A stretch of DNA of 49,866 bases from Bacteroidota bacterium (GTDB lineage: Bacteria; Bacteroidota; Ignavibacteria; SZUA-365), in assembly GCA_014860565.1 (NCBI GenBank), contig JACZJN010000212.1, positions 1-49,866 of the forward strand. The letters are read 5' to 3'. A program made the position numbers and the translations under genes. Shown in pieces: positions 34,537 through 43,766 of the stretch. Every line of letters begins with the position of its first letter. Position 1 is the stretch's first letter. The notes beneath the pieces were generated by a model. It had not been told where the DNA came from. It saw only the letters and a program-made list of their open reading frames with translations, and ran no database searches.

Positions 34537-36093
34537 ATGAAACGTCGCGACTTTCTCAAAAGCTCTCTGCTCGCATCCGCGGGCGTGGCCTCGGTGCCGC
34601 TCATGTTCGGAGGCATTCCGGTGCACGCGGGCAGCTACCGCTCCCTCGCAGCCGACACCATGGCCGCCAACGACAACGTGCTGGTGGTGATTCAGATGTT
34701 TGGCGGCAACGACGGACTCAACACCTTCGTCCCCTTCACGAATCCGAAGTACTATCAGAATCGTCCCACCGTAGGCATCGCACCCACCCAGGTGCTGAAG
34801 ATCGCGAATCCCTCGATGGGTTTTCATCCGTCGATGACGGGCATGCGTGACCTGTTCAATGCCGGGAAGCTCGTGGCCATCCAAGGCGTGGGGTATGAGA
34901 ATTCCAACCGGTCCCATTTCCGCTCGGAGAACATCTGGTTGACGGGCTCGGGTCCGACGACCGTGCTTGAAACCGGCTGGCTGGGACGCTATCTCGAATT
35001 CACCAATCCCACCTTTCCACTCGACCTGCCGCCTGATCCCTTCGCGGTGCAGATCGGCGGCACCCTTTCGCTGATGCTGCAGAGCCAGAAGGGAAACATG
35101 GGCATCACGCTGGCCGACCCTGACACGTTTTTCCGTCTCGGCCGCAATCAGCTCGACGAGGCCGTGCCCGGAGGAACGCCGTACGGCGAGGAATACCTTT
35201 TCGTGCGCGCGATCAAGGAACAGAGCGATGTGTATTCGCAGCGGATCAACGACGCGTTCAACGCCGGAAGCAATGTCGGCAGTTATTCGAACGCCGGACT
35301 CGCGCAGCAGCTGCGCCTCGTCGCGCGGTTGATTTCCGGCGGATTGAAATCGAAGATCTACATGGTGTATCTCGGCGGTTTCGACACGCACAGCAATCAG
35401 CCCAACGCACATGCGAATCTGCTCAAGACGCTGTCAGATGCCGCCGAGCAGTTCAGCACCGATCTGCAGAACCAGGGCGTATCCAAAAACGTGGTTGGTC
35501 TGACCATGTCGGAATTCGGCCGCCGCACACGCGAAAACGGCAGCATCGGCACCGACCACGGAACCGCCGCGGTGCAGTTCCTCTTTGGCGATGCCGTCAA
35601 CAGCGGCGTGCTGGGCGCGGATCCTGATTTCGACGTCACCGATTCGAGCGGCGATCTGCTGCATACCTTTGATTATCGGCAGATCTATTCCGAGCTGCTG
35701 GAGCACGGGTTCGGCATTCCCGCCGAGGACGCCACGCAGCTGCTTGGTGGACGCTTCACACCGCTGCCGCTGATTCGCACCGCGACGCGTGTGGAAGCGG
35801 CTCCGGCGGTCAGCGATTTCGTGCTGATGCAGAATCACCCGAATCCCGTCCCGCTCGCCGGACTAACCCAGATCCCGTTTTCGCTGGGGTCGTCCGCGGA
35901 TGTGGAAATGACGCTGTTCGATACTCAGGGACAGCTGCTCGCTTCGCTGGCTTCGGGCAGATATTCCGCCGGCCGGCATTCGCTCTCCTTCAATGCGAAC
36001 GGACTCCCGCCGGGCATCTATTTCTATCAGCTGCGCGTGGGGGCGCATCACGTGTCGCGGAAGATGGTGGTACAGGGCGGAAGGGGACGGTGA
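34537..36093 (+). CDS. DUF1501 domain protein with Tat-like leader and T9SS sorting domain
   Basis: The 518-residue protein begins MKRRDFLKSSLLASAGVASV, a twin-arginine (Tat) signal pattern, then the DUF1501 domain (about 45-410). This is a sulfatase/alkaline-phosphatase-like fold, with VVIQMFGGNDGLNTFVPF, YLGGFDTHSNQPNAHANLL and MSEFGRRTRENGSIGTDHGT. The T9SS type A sorting domain (about 425-518) has FVLMQNHPNPVPL, VEMTLFDTQGQLLAS and LPPGIYFYQLRVG. It is probably exported folded and then surface-attached or released by T9SS. It is encoded 14 bases after DUF1800 and overlaps the start region of the next gene. Substrate unknown. Confidence 0.93.
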   Translation: MKRRDFLKSSLLASAGVASVPLMFGGIPVHAGSYRSLAADTMAANDNVLVVIQMFGGNDGLNTFVPFTNPKYYQNRPTVGIAPTQVLKIANPSMGFHPSMTGMRDLFNAGKLVAIQGVGYENSNRSHFRSENIWLTGSGPTTVLETGWLGRYLEFTNPTFPLDLPPDPFAVQIGGTLSLMLQSQKGNMGITLADPDTFFRLGRNQLDEAVPGGTPYGEEYLFVRAIKEQSDVYSQRINDAFNAGSNVGSYSNAGLAQQLRLVARLISGGLKSKIYMVYLGGFDTHSNQPNAHANLLKTLSDAAEQFSTDLQNQGVSKNVVGLTMSEFGRRTRENGSIGTDHGTAAVQFLFGDAVNSGVLGADPDFDVTDSSGDLLHTFDYRQIYSELLEHGFGIPAEDATQLLGGRFTPLPLIRTATRVEAAPAVSDFVLMQNHPNPVPLAGLTQIPFSLGSSADVEMTLFDTQGQLLASLASGRYSAGRHSLSFNANGLPPGIYFYQLRVGAHHVSRKMVVQGGRGR

Positions 36094-36107
36094 AGGGCGT
36101 TGGGGAC

Positions 36108-39100
36108 ATGATACCGTCTTCGCCGCCTCGCCGTGTTCGACACGGAGCACACGAAGAGCACAGAGCACACGAAGGGTTTATCGGAATTCAGGTTCTGATT
36201 ATGTTTTTCCTGTTGACGCTTGCGCTTCCCCTGCTGGTGCGAGGGCAATCGACATGCGATGGCGATAAATCCTGCGTGGGGAATGCACTGCTGTTTCCGG
36301 GCGGGGATTTCGACTATATCGATGTTTTCAACACGCCGGCGCTGGGGAGCATCGACTCCACAAACAAGATGACCGTTACGCTGTGGGCGAATGTCACCCG
36401 CCGTCCGGGAGTGGCGCAATACATCGGGGGCATATGGGGTCCGCGCACCGACCGCGACGACCGCTGGCTGCTGTACGTCGACGACAGCGACTCGCTGACC
36501 TTCGAACTGAGCAGCGCCGTCTCGAATTTCGGACAGTTCGACAATACTGTCATCAAGACACCGATGACATACGGGAGCTGGATTCACATCGCCGCGCTGT
36601 GGGACGGTGCGACACAGGAAGCGCGGTTGTACGTCGACGGCAGGCTCATGGCGCAGGGACGCAACGCCGACTATCCCGTCGATGCGCTGCGTCCGACGAT
36701 AAGCTACCTGCAGTTCGGCAGCTATAACGGACAGACCAACGATCCTTCCAGCAACAAAACGCTCGACGGACAGCTTGACGAGATCCGCATCTGGAACCGC
36801 ATTCTCGCCGAAGATGAACTGCGCTGCAACCGTTTTGCCGCGCTGCAGGGGGACGAGGCCGGGCTGATCCTGTATTTCCGCTGCAACGAAAGCGGCGGAT
36901 CCGTGCTTTGCGACGCTTCACGTTACGACGGACGCGGCAACCGCCGCGGCAGTGTGCAGTTCGCCGCCGGGACGCGCATCGTTCCGCAATCCGTGTTTCT
37001 CGCACCCGCCGCGTTTTCCTTCGCGCTCGGCTGCGTCGCTGACACGACGATCACCGTGACCATCACTGACACGTCCGCCTGCGGACAGCAGGTCGCACTT
37101 TCTCTTTCTGGAAAAGACGCCGCCGGATTTTCCATCGTCGGCAGCAGCTTCCTGACCCTGCAGCAGAACCAGCCGGTGGTCGTGCAGATCCGGACAAACC
37201 TCCGGATCAGCGGTGCGATCAATGCGCAGCTCACGGTGCGTCCGCTGAATTCCTGCAACCCGCTTACTGTCATTCCCATCGATATCACGCGGCAGACGGA
37301 GTTCACGACGTCGATGGGGCGCGTAGTGTTCGATACCCTGTACGGCTGTGTCGATCGGACCGCGGCCGACACCACGCTGCGAATCTGCAACAGCAGCGGC
37401 GGTGCGCTGACCGTGACCGGCCTGCTCACGCAGAATCCGTCCTTCATCGCCGTGCCTTCCGGATGGACATTGCCGCTCACGCTGCAGCCGGGTGAATGCC
37501 GTGACGTGCTGCTGCGTTTCGCGCCATCGGATACCGGATCCTTTGCCGATACGCTGCGCATCCTCTCGAGCGACGCCTGTCCGGGAAGCGGGCTCATTCC
37601 GCTCTTCGCGCGCAACGTGCAGATAGCACTCACCACGCTCACGTCCATCAATTTCGATCAGCCGGGGCTTACCTGCCGGCGCTCGCTGAATATTGCGGAG
37701 GCATTTTTCCTCCGGAATCTGACCGGCGAGAACTTCACCGTCGAGGACATCGAATTCACCAATGCGGCATTCAGCACGCCTACTGTGCTGCCGTTTACCG
37801 CGCGGCCGAACACCGCGCAGCGCATGTATATCCGATTCCGTTCATCGGTGGAGGGTGTGTATACCGACACCGCGCGCATTCGAATGAACTTCCGCGGCTG
37901 CCTGGTGTATATCCGCATTCCTGTATCCGGCCGCATCGTCGACGTGAAGCTCGCGGCGCGCGACACCATTGTGAATTTCGGCAATGTGATCGTCGGCCAG
38001 AGTGCCACGCTTCCGGTGACGATCGACAACAACGGCATAGACGGACGCGACATATTTACATATCTGAGTTCCGGACGCGTGTTTTCGCTCGCGGGAGGCA
38101 ATCGTTTCACGGTCGGACCCGGATCGTCGCAGTCGCTGAACGTGACATTTCGTCCTCTCGGCGCGCAGTTCTATCGCGACACGCTGAATTTCCAGGATGT
38201 GGGCTGCCAGATCATCACGCGCGTGATCCTGGAGGGGAATGGTGTCTACGGCGCTCTCATTTTCGATCCCGGCTATCTGCAGGCGCGAAACGTCGTCAAC
38301 TGCCTCTGCCGCGACGATACCGTTACCGTGACCAATAACAGCGGCGCGGCGCTGACTCTGCGGAATGTGAACATCGCCGGTTCCGCCAAATTCACCTTCC
38401 TTCCGCCGCTTCCCGTAGCGAACGAAGTGCTGACGATCGGACAGCAGCGGATGTTCGTGATCCGGTACTGTCCCGCAGGCGCCCCGGATTTCGTGACGGA
38501 GACCGCGGACCTCGTGTTCGACACCGACGGTCCCGAAGGTCAACTCCGCATGCTGCTCACGGGGACGAACATCGAGCCGAAGCTGATCATCGACGCGATG
38601 ACGAATTACGGCGACGTTGAGGTCGGCACCGCGCAGACGCGCGTGCTGCGGCTGACGAACCCGAGTCCCACTCCCGTGCGCGTGGACGCCATTCCTCCCC
38701 TGCCGCCCGGTTTCACCGTGCTTTCTGCTGTTCCTCCCATCGGATCCACCCTGCAGTACCGCGACACCATGCTCGTGACCGTGGAATTCGCACCTACGGC
38801 GAACACGACGTATGGCGGTCCGATACAGGCGACATCGTCTCTCCCCTGCAATGTGAGCACGACCGGCCAGCTTGTCGGTCGCGGCATTATCGTGCCTCTG
38901 TTCGTGCCCTGGTCGACCATCGTTTTCAGCGAAGCCACGCGTTGCGACAGCGTGCTGCGCATCATCGGGCTCGTCAACGACGGCAGCGTACCGATACGCA
39001 TCGATTCGATCTGGATTACAGGTCCCGACGCGGCCGCCTTCACCTGGAACGGTCGCACGTTCAGCGGCATGCCGCCGCGTGACACGCCCGCGCATTTCGC

Positions 39101-40253
39101 GGACAGTATCGACATCGTGTACCATCCGGCCCTTTCTCCCAACATACAGTCACAGGCGATCATGCGGATTGCCGCCACCACGCGATTGGGACAGCAGGTG
39201 TTCACGATCAACCTGGTCGGCGGACGCATCCTGCAATACATTCCGAATCGCAACGCGGTCGTGTTTCCTGCCACACCGGTGCGCAATCCCGCCGCGCCGG
39301 TGAACGTGACTTTCCAGAATCCAAGCTATCTCGAGACGCTGTATATCGATTCGGTGTCGTTTGTGCCCGATCAGGGGGTGTTTTCATACGCGGGAGCGCT
39401 GCCGCTGGTCGTTCCCCCGCGGCAGTCGCGCACGATCGCGTTCGGCTTCACACCACGCGCGGCTGTGAGCTACGCTTCGCGCGTGCGGTTGATCACGCGC
39501 GTGGGCTGTGTGGAAGTCGACACGACCATCAGCATCACCGGCGACGGATACACGCCGCCGTGGCTGGTGCGTCTTTGCGTCGATTCGACCATTACCGCGA
39601 ATATCGGCGATGTACTGCGTTTGCCTGTCATGCTGAATCGCGACATTCCACAGAATCCGCTGGATATCGACCTGTTCGTCAGTTATCACCGGCGGGCGCT
39701 CGAATATCTGGGATTCGAACCCGTGTTCACGACGATTCCCGTGCGTGACACATTGCGCACGGACGGAGTGAAGCTCTCGATCCCTGGCAATCAGGGCGTG
39801 ACGGCGGGCGTGTTCGGCTGGATCAGCTTCCGCGTCGCCGCGTCGGATTCCATGCAGTTCATCCTTCGCACCGACAGCATCAGTTTCGCCAGTGACAGCA
39901 CGTTTTTCATCGCGCTGTTTGGCGACGGCTGCTTCGAATGGGTGACGGTCAATCCCCGTTGCGGCATCAACCGGCTGGCTTTCTCCTCGAACCGGTATGC
40001 GCTCGAGCAAAATTATCCGAATCCCTTCAATGCACGGACGACGATCGAATTCGAGTCCCTCGAAGACACGCGCGTGCGCATCGAAGTGCGCGATACCCGC
40101 GGACGCACGGTGGCCGTACTCACCGATGCGTGGTATGCACACGGACGCTACCAGGTCGTCTTCGATGCCGGGACGCTTCCCGCCGGCGTGTACAGCTACC
40201 TGATGATCACCCCGAATTTCACTGCCGCGAAAACAATGATGGTGATACGATGA
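36108..40253 (+). CDS. Giant T9SS-sorted surface protein with LamG and ASH-type repeats
   Basis: This protein of about 1,380 residues has a hydrophobic leader (IMFFLLTLALPLLVRGQ). A LamG/concanavalin-like domain follows (about 45-285: GGDFDYIDVFNTPALG, WIHIAALWDGATQEARLYVD, LDGQLDEIRIWNRILAEDEL). About seven or eight ASH/HYDIN-like (choice-of-anchor D) modules span roughly 290-1130, such as TIVNFGNVIVGQSATLPVTI. A cohesin-like module lies at about 1140-1285, then the T9SS sorting domain (YALEQNYPNPFNARTTIEFE to GVYSYLMIT). It is probably displayed on the surface for adhesion or carbohydrate binding. Starts at 36090 (GTG), 36108 (ATG) and 36201 (ATG) are possible; the first ones read through repeat DNA at 36145-36174, so 36201 may be real. 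Its stop overlaps the next ATG at 40250. Confidence 0.9.
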   Translation: MIPSSPPRRVRHGAHEEHRAHEGFIGIQVLIMFFLLTLALPLLVRGQSTCDGDKSCVGNALLFPGGDFDYIDVFNTPALGSIDSTNKMTVTLWANVTRRPGVAQYIGGIWGPRTDRDDRWLLYVDDSDSLTFELSSAVSNFGQFDNTVIKTPMTYGSWIHIAALWDGATQEARLYVDGRLMAQGRNADYPVDALRPTISYLQFGSYNGQTNDPSSNKTLDGQLDEIRIWNRILAEDELRCNRFAALQGDEAGLILYFRCNESGGSVLCDASRYDGRGNRRGSVQFAAGTRIVPQSVFLAPAAFSFALGCVADTTITVTITDTSACGQQVALSLSGKDAAGFSIVGSSFLTLQQNQPVVVQIRTNLRISGAINAQLTVRPLNSCNPLTVIPIDITRQTEFTTSMGRVVFDTLYGCVDRTAADTTLRICNSSGGALTVTGLLTQNPSFIAVPSGWTLPLTLQPGECRDVLLRFAPSDTGSFADTLRILSSDACPGSGLIPLFARNVQIALTTLTSINFDQPGLTCRRSLNIAEAFFLRNLTGENFTVEDIEFTNAAFSTPTVLPFTARPNTAQRMYIRFRSSVEGVYTDTARIRMNFRGCLVYIRIPVSGRIVDVKLAARDTIVNFGNVIVGQSATLPVTIDNNGIDGRDIFTYLSSGRVFSLAGGNRFTVGPGSSQSLNVTFRPLGAQFYRDTLNFQDVGCQIITRVILEGNGVYGALIFDPGYLQARNVVNCLCRDDTVTVTNNSGAALTLRNVNIAGSAKFTFLPPLPVANEVLTIGQQRMFVIRYCPAGAPDFVTETADLVFDTDGPEGQLRMLLTGTNIEPKLIIDAMTNYGDVEVGTAQTRVLRLTNPSPTPVRVDAIPPLPPGFTVLSAVPPIGSTLQYRDTMLVTVEFAPTANTTYGGPIQATSSLPCNVSTTGQLVGRGIIVPLFVPWSTIVFSEATRCDSVLRIIGLVNDGSVPIRIDSIWITGPDAAAFTWNGRTFSGMPPRDTPAHFADSIDIVYHPALSPNIQSQAIMRIAATTRLGQQVFTINLVGGRILQYIPNRNAVVFPATPVRNPAAPVNVTFQNPSYLETLYIDSVSFVPDQGVFSYAGALPLVVPPRQSRTIAFGFTPRAAVSYASRVRLITRVGCVEVDTTISITGDGYTPPWLVRLCVDSTITANIGDVLRLPVMLNRDIPQNPLDIDLFVSYHRRALEYLGFEPVFTTIPVRDTLRTDGVKLSIPGNQGVTAGVFGWISFRVAASDSMQFILRTDSISFASDSTFFIALFGDGCFEWVTVNPRCGINRLAFSSNRYALEQNYPNPFNARTTIEFESLEDTRVRIEVRDTRGRTVAVLTDAWYAHGRYQVVFDAGTLPAGVYSYLMITPNFTAAKTMMVIR
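36145..36174. repeat. GAGCACACGAAG direct repeat
   Basis: GAGCACACGAAG occurs at 36145-36156 and 36163-36174, 18 bases apart, within a CACGGAGCACA-type low-complexity run. It falls between the DUF1501 stop and the leader of the giant surface protein, and casts doubt on the upstream start codons. Confidence 0.7.
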
Positions 40254-40267
40254 GAGGCGGGGGTGCA

Positions 40268-42220
40268 ATGCGGAAGAGGAACCACGGATTACACGGATTG
40301 GTGCTGCTGATCCTCCTCGCTTCCCCTGTTTCCGCCCAGACCACCTTTCATGTCGGCGTGCACGGCAGCTGGTTGCGGAGCTGGCACGAGACCGTACAGC
40401 CGGTGCGCTCCGATGATGGCGGCTGCGGAGCGTTCACCTCGGCGAACGGCAGCGGAATGGCGGCCGGGCTTGTGGGCGAAGTGGATCTGCTCCCATGGCT
40501 GCGGGGCACTGCGCGCCTCTCGTATGCCCGTCTCGGTGCGTCGTTCACGACCGTCTGCGACAACGGCATCATCGTGCCCACGGGAAACGACAATGAGTTC
40601 GCTCCGCTCGTGCGGGAGTACAGGAAGGACGTGCGGCTTGATTACGGGTTGATCGAACTCGGTGTGAAAATAATGCCGTTCGACATACCCCTGTTTCTCA
40701 CCGCCGGCATCAGTGTGGGTGCGCCGATCTTTGCCGCGGATTGGGCGCAGGACGAACGAATCCTTTCACCCGCCGGCGCGCTCTTCCCGGGCAACGTCGC
40801 GCGGCGATCCAACGGCGCAGCCGATTTCACCGATTCGCAGCTGCGTACCGCAGCGACCGGCGGCATCGGCTATACCATTCCGCTCCGCGGGAACGTGGAG
40901 TTTTCTCCGGAGATCACCTATGCGTATCCGCTCATCGACGCCACCACGGGCTATGACTGGAAGATCGCATACATGACCGCCGGTGCGTCGCTGACCTGGC
41001 GGTTCACGGTCGAAGAGGAAGCGCCTCCTCCCGTCGAAGCGCCACCACCACCTCCTCCCCCGGCGCCGCTTCCGCCCACGGCGCATATCGGCACGACGAC
41101 AGACGCGTCCATCGACATCACGGAGACCTTCGTCACCGAGACATACCCGCTCCTGCCGTACGTGTTTTTTGAAAAGAATTCCGCGGCGCTGCCGGATAAA
41201 TATCGGACCATGCGATCCGAAAACACCGCCGGCTTCACCGAAGCGGGACTCCCGCGGAAGACGATGCCGATCTATTATCACCTGCTCGACATCATGGGCA
41301 AGCGGCTGCGCGGCAATCCGTCGATGCGCGTGACGCTGGTGGGCAGCACCGACGACAAGGACGCCGAGCAGGGCAACACGGAACTCGCGCGGCAGCGCGC
41401 CGAAGCGGTGAAGCAATATTTCGTGAAGGTCTGGGGCGTGGAGGAAGCACGCATCGCGGTCAGTACGCAGAAGCTTCCGCAAATGCCCTCCAGCATCATG
41501 TATACGGAGGGCGACGAGGAGAATCGACGCGTGGAAATCGTGTCCGCGTCGGACGAGCTGTTTCGTCCGGTGGTGCATGAGCACTTGAGTGAATTTGAAA
41601 TCTCGCCGCCAACGCTGGAAATCGCGCTCGGGGCCGAAGGATCCGCTCCGATCGCGTCCTGGACGATGGATGTGCGTCTCGACGGCGACGCCGTGGCGCA
41701 GTTTGGAGAAAGCGGCGCTCCCCCGCCGAGTGTGCGCTGGAAGCTCAACGACGTCGTCGCGGGGATGGTGCGGGCGGAGGACACGCTCACCGCCTCTCTC
41801 ACCGTCACGGATGAAAGGGGACTGAGCAGCAGTTCGACGCTCGTGATTCCCGTCAGCAGGAAACAGAATTCCTTCGAAGTCGGCCGCCTGAGCCTGATCG
41901 TGTTCGATTTCGACCGGTCGGACATTCTCCCGCACAATCAGCGCATGATCAAGCGCTTCGTCGCCGAAGCCATCAAAGCGACATCGTCGGTTTCCATTAC
42001 CGGGTCCACCGACCGGCTGGGGGAGGAGAAACACAACGTCGAGCTTTCCGCCGCGCGGGCGGAGGAAGTGAAAGCGCTGCTGCTTTCACAGAAGCCGCGC
42101 TATCAGAAGCTGGAAGCGCGCGGCATCGGCGAAGCGCCGGATCTCTACGACAACGATCTACCCGAAGGAAGATTCTATTGCCGCACGGTTTCCGTGGAAG
42201 TGCAGACGCCGGTGGAGTGA
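40268..42220 (+). CDS. Outer-membrane protein with two OmpA-type domains
   Basis: From the ATG at 40268 (GGCGGGGGT site 5 bases upstream) the leader MRKRNHGLHGLVLLILLASP ends in VSAQ. An ATG at 40250 overlaps the previous stop as ATGA and may allow coupling. The 650-residue product has an N-terminal barrel (about 25-245), a proline linker (EEEAPPPVEAPPPPPPPAPL), and a first OmpA-like domain (about 285-420: LPYVFFEKNSAALPDKY, TLVGSTDDKDAEQGN). A beta-rich insert follows (about 430-535), then a second OmpA-like domain (about 545-650: LIVFDFDRSDILPHNQRM, ITGSTDRLGEEKHNVELSAA). It likely anchors the cassette to peptidoglycan. The 3' end overlaps convergent rsmI by 46 bases. Confidence 0.9.
   Translation: MRKRNHGLHGLVLLILLASPVSAQTTFHVGVHGSWLRSWHETVQPVRSDDGGCGAFTSANGSGMAAGLVGEVDLLPWLRGTARLSYARLGASFTTVCDNGIIVPTGNDNEFAPLVREYRKDVRLDYGLIELGVKIMPFDIPLFLTAGISVGAPIFAADWAQDERILSPAGALFPGNVARRSNGAADFTDSQLRTAATGGIGYTIPLRGNVEFSPEITYAYPLIDATTGYDWKIAYMTAGASLTWRFTVEEEAPPPVEAPPPPPPPAPLPPTAHIGTTTDASIDITETFVTETYPLLPYVFFEKNSAALPDKYRTMRSENTAGFTEAGLPRKTMPIYYHLLDIMGKRLRGNPSMRVTLVGSTDDKDAEQGNTELARQRAEAVKQYFVKVWGVEEARIAVSTQKLPQMPSSIMYTEGDEENRRVEIVSASDELFRPVVHEHLSEFEISPPTLEIALGAEGSAPIASWTMDVRLDGDAVAQFGESGAPPPSVRWKLNDVVAGMVRAEDTLTASLTVTDERGLSSSSTLVIPVSRKQNSFEVGRLSLIVFDFDRSDILPHNQRMIKRFVAEAIKATSSVSITGSTDRLGEEKHNVELSAARAEEVKALLLSQKPRYQKLEARGIGEAPDLYDNDLPEGRFYCRTVSVEVQTPVE
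40281..40300. repeat. CACGGATT repeat inside OmpA-type gene leader
   Basis: ACCACGGATTACACGGATTG contains two CACGGATT words. It belongs to the same family as the junction repeat at 26722-26790 but here lies within the signal-peptide coding part. Confidence 0.55.
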
Positions 42221-42924
42221 AGTGATCGCGCATCCTTCCCATCCACGACGATGACGAATTCCCCTTTCGGAGGGTGCGCTTCGAAATGCGCGATAACTTC
42301 TGCGAAGCTGCCGCGCACGGTTTCCTCGAATTTCTTTGTGATCTCGCGGGAAACGGAGACGCGGCGTTCGCCCATGGCCGCTTCGAGTTCGCGCAGCGTC
42401 TTGAGAAGACGGTGGACGGACTCGTAGAAAATGATCGTGCGCGTCTCCTGCGCAATTTCCGCGATCCGCGTCTGTCGCCGCTTCTTGATCGGGAGAAAAC
42501 CCTCGAAGTGGAAGCGGTCCATCTGCAGTCCGCTCGCAACCAGGGCGGAGAGTGCCGCCGATGCGCCGGGGATGGGAATGACTTCGAACCCTTCCTCGAT
42601 CGCCGCGGCGATGAGCAGCGCGGCCGGATCGGAGACGCCCGGAGTGCCGGCGTCGGAGACGACGGCGAGCGCCTGTCCCTCACGCAGCCGTTCGAGCAGC
42701 ATGGGAATGCGCTGCCGTTCGTTATGCGAGAAATAGCTGATCGTGGGCGTGGTGATGCCGTGATGGCGCAGGAGGTTGCCCGTCGTGCGTGTGTCCTCCG
42801 CGGCGATCAGGTCCACGTCGCGCAGGATGCGGATCGCGCGCAGGGTGATGTCGTCCATATTGCCGATGGGCGTGGAGACGACATACAGCGTACCGCCGCG
42901 GGGTTCGGGTCGTTCTTCTTTCAT
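42175..42924 (-). CDS. rsmI: 16S rRNA (cytidine-1402-2'-O)-methyltransferase RsmI
   Basis: RsmI uses S-adenosylmethionine to methylate the ribose of C1402 in 16S rRNA. The 249-residue protein has the tetrapyrrole-methylase fold with GTLYVVSTPIGNMDDITLRA, IAAEDTRTTGNLLRHHGI, VSDAGTPGVSDPAALLIAAA, IPGASAALSALVASGL and FYESVHRLLKTL. The start at 42924 (MKEERPEPRGG) was chosen over a TTG at 42942, which would overlap the preceding gene. It overlaps the convergent double-OmpA gene by 46 bases at the 3' end. It lies 7 bases after the DUF4249-like gene, so it is probably the last gene of that leftward transcript. Confidence 0.96.
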   Translation of the reverse strand: MKEERPEPRGGTLYVVSTPIGNMDDITLRAIRILRDVDLIAAEDTRTTGNLLRHHGITTPTISYFSHNERQRIPMLLERLREGQALAVVSDAGTPGVSDPAALLIAAAIEEGFEVIPIPGASAALSALVASGLQMDRFHFEGFLPIKKRRQTRIAEIAQETRTIIFYESVHRLLKTLRELEAAMGERRVSVSREITKKFEETVRGSFAEVIAHFEAHPPKGEFVIVVDGKDARSLHSTGVCTSTETVRQ

Positions 42925-42931
42925 GGGCGCA

Positions 42932-43765
42932 TTAATACACAATTTCCACGGGTTCTCCTACGATCTCATACCAGAAGAAGCCGATGCCGTCGCCGGTGAC
43001 GTTGAAGGCCGGGTTTTTCTGCGGCGGATCGAAGGGCGAATCGCCGCCGCTCCAGTCCCATCGGGAATTGATGTAGTCCTGGTAGGCCCGGTTGCGCGCA
43101 ATGAGGGTGTAGCGGATGCGGGGTTTCGAACCCGGGCGGGCGTATGCCCAAAGCTGGAAGGTGCCTTGGAGAATTCCTCCGGGTCTATTCGGCTGAGACG
43201 GCAGTTCCAAGGTGTACATTTCGTACCAGGAGCCGAAATCACTGGTCCAGTATTCGATCAGACAACGCAGGTCGGTATCCGCCCCGGGAGCGGGCATGGA
43301 ATAGGACACGTCATACATCTCGTAGCCGCTGGATGAGCGTTCGACGCGCAGATCGGTGAATCGAGTCGGTGCAGTTTTCGCATGTATTTCTGCTGTCGCG
43401 ATTTTCCCGCCCTGCTTCACCGTAAGTACGAAATCATCGTCGTCGCCGCGAGCCACTACCGCGCTGTAGTTGAAATCGAAATCGTACGGGTAGAATCCCT
43501 GCACCCAGTTGATCGGAAAAGATCGGTTGCCGTTCTCCACCCGCAGTTCCGCGTCGTTGACCATGGCTTTCCGCAGATCGAATTTCTCGCCAAGCGGGAG
43601 CGTGCGGTTGACACGGGCGTAAGTGAAAATCGAATCGTGTTCGAGATGCAGATAGCCGGTAACGACGAGCTTCTCGTCGTGCGCGGGCCAGTCATTCGTG
43701 TCCACGGTCTGCTCGCAGGCGGCGAGGAGAAGTAGCGAAGTTATGACGATGAATGTCTTTTTCAT
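42932..43765 (-). CDS. DUF4249-like lipoprotein, partner of TonB receptor
   Basis: The start at 43765 gives MKKTFIVITSLLLLAAC, a lipoprotein signal with Cys17. The 277-residue mature chain opens EQTVDTNDWPAHDEKLVVTG followed by a segment with NRTLPLGEKFDL and VNDAELRVENGNRSFPI, which fits the DUF4249 family (beta-rich, CE-x-V-D start, then a knob with ...RT... and an N-D-A block). DUF4249 genes regularly follow a TonB-dependent receptor in this phylum, as here (1-base gap). The pair probably captures a ligand at the surface for the receptor; the ligand is unknown. Family membership is by pattern, not search. Confidence 0.78.
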   Translation of the reverse strand: MKKTFIVITSLLLLAACEQTVDTNDWPAHDEKLVVTGYLHLEHDSIFTYARVNRTLPLGEKFDLRKAMVNDAELRVENGNRSFPINWVQGFYPYDFDFNYSAVVARGDDDDFVLTVKQGGKIATAEIHAKTAPTRFTDLRVERSSSGYEMYDVSYSMPAPGADTDLRCLIEYWTSDFGSWYEMYTLELPSQPNRPGGILQGTFQLWAYARPGSKPRIRYTLIARNRAYQDYINSRWDWSGGDSPFDPPQKNPAFNVTGDGIGFFWYEIVGEPVEIVY

Positions 43766-43766
43766 A

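Noticed and set aside
37842-39125. Long minus-strand open frame opposite the giant surface protein
   Set aside because: It is Arg/His-rich, has no family motif, and mirrors a strongly supported coding frame.
39938-40267. Upstream extension of the double-OmpA gene
   Set aside because: It overlaps the T9SS domain of the previous gene in another frame; the signal peptide starts at 40268.
40766-42034. 422-codon minus-strand frame opposite the double-OmpA gene
   Set aside because: Shadow frame, composition typical of antisense reading.
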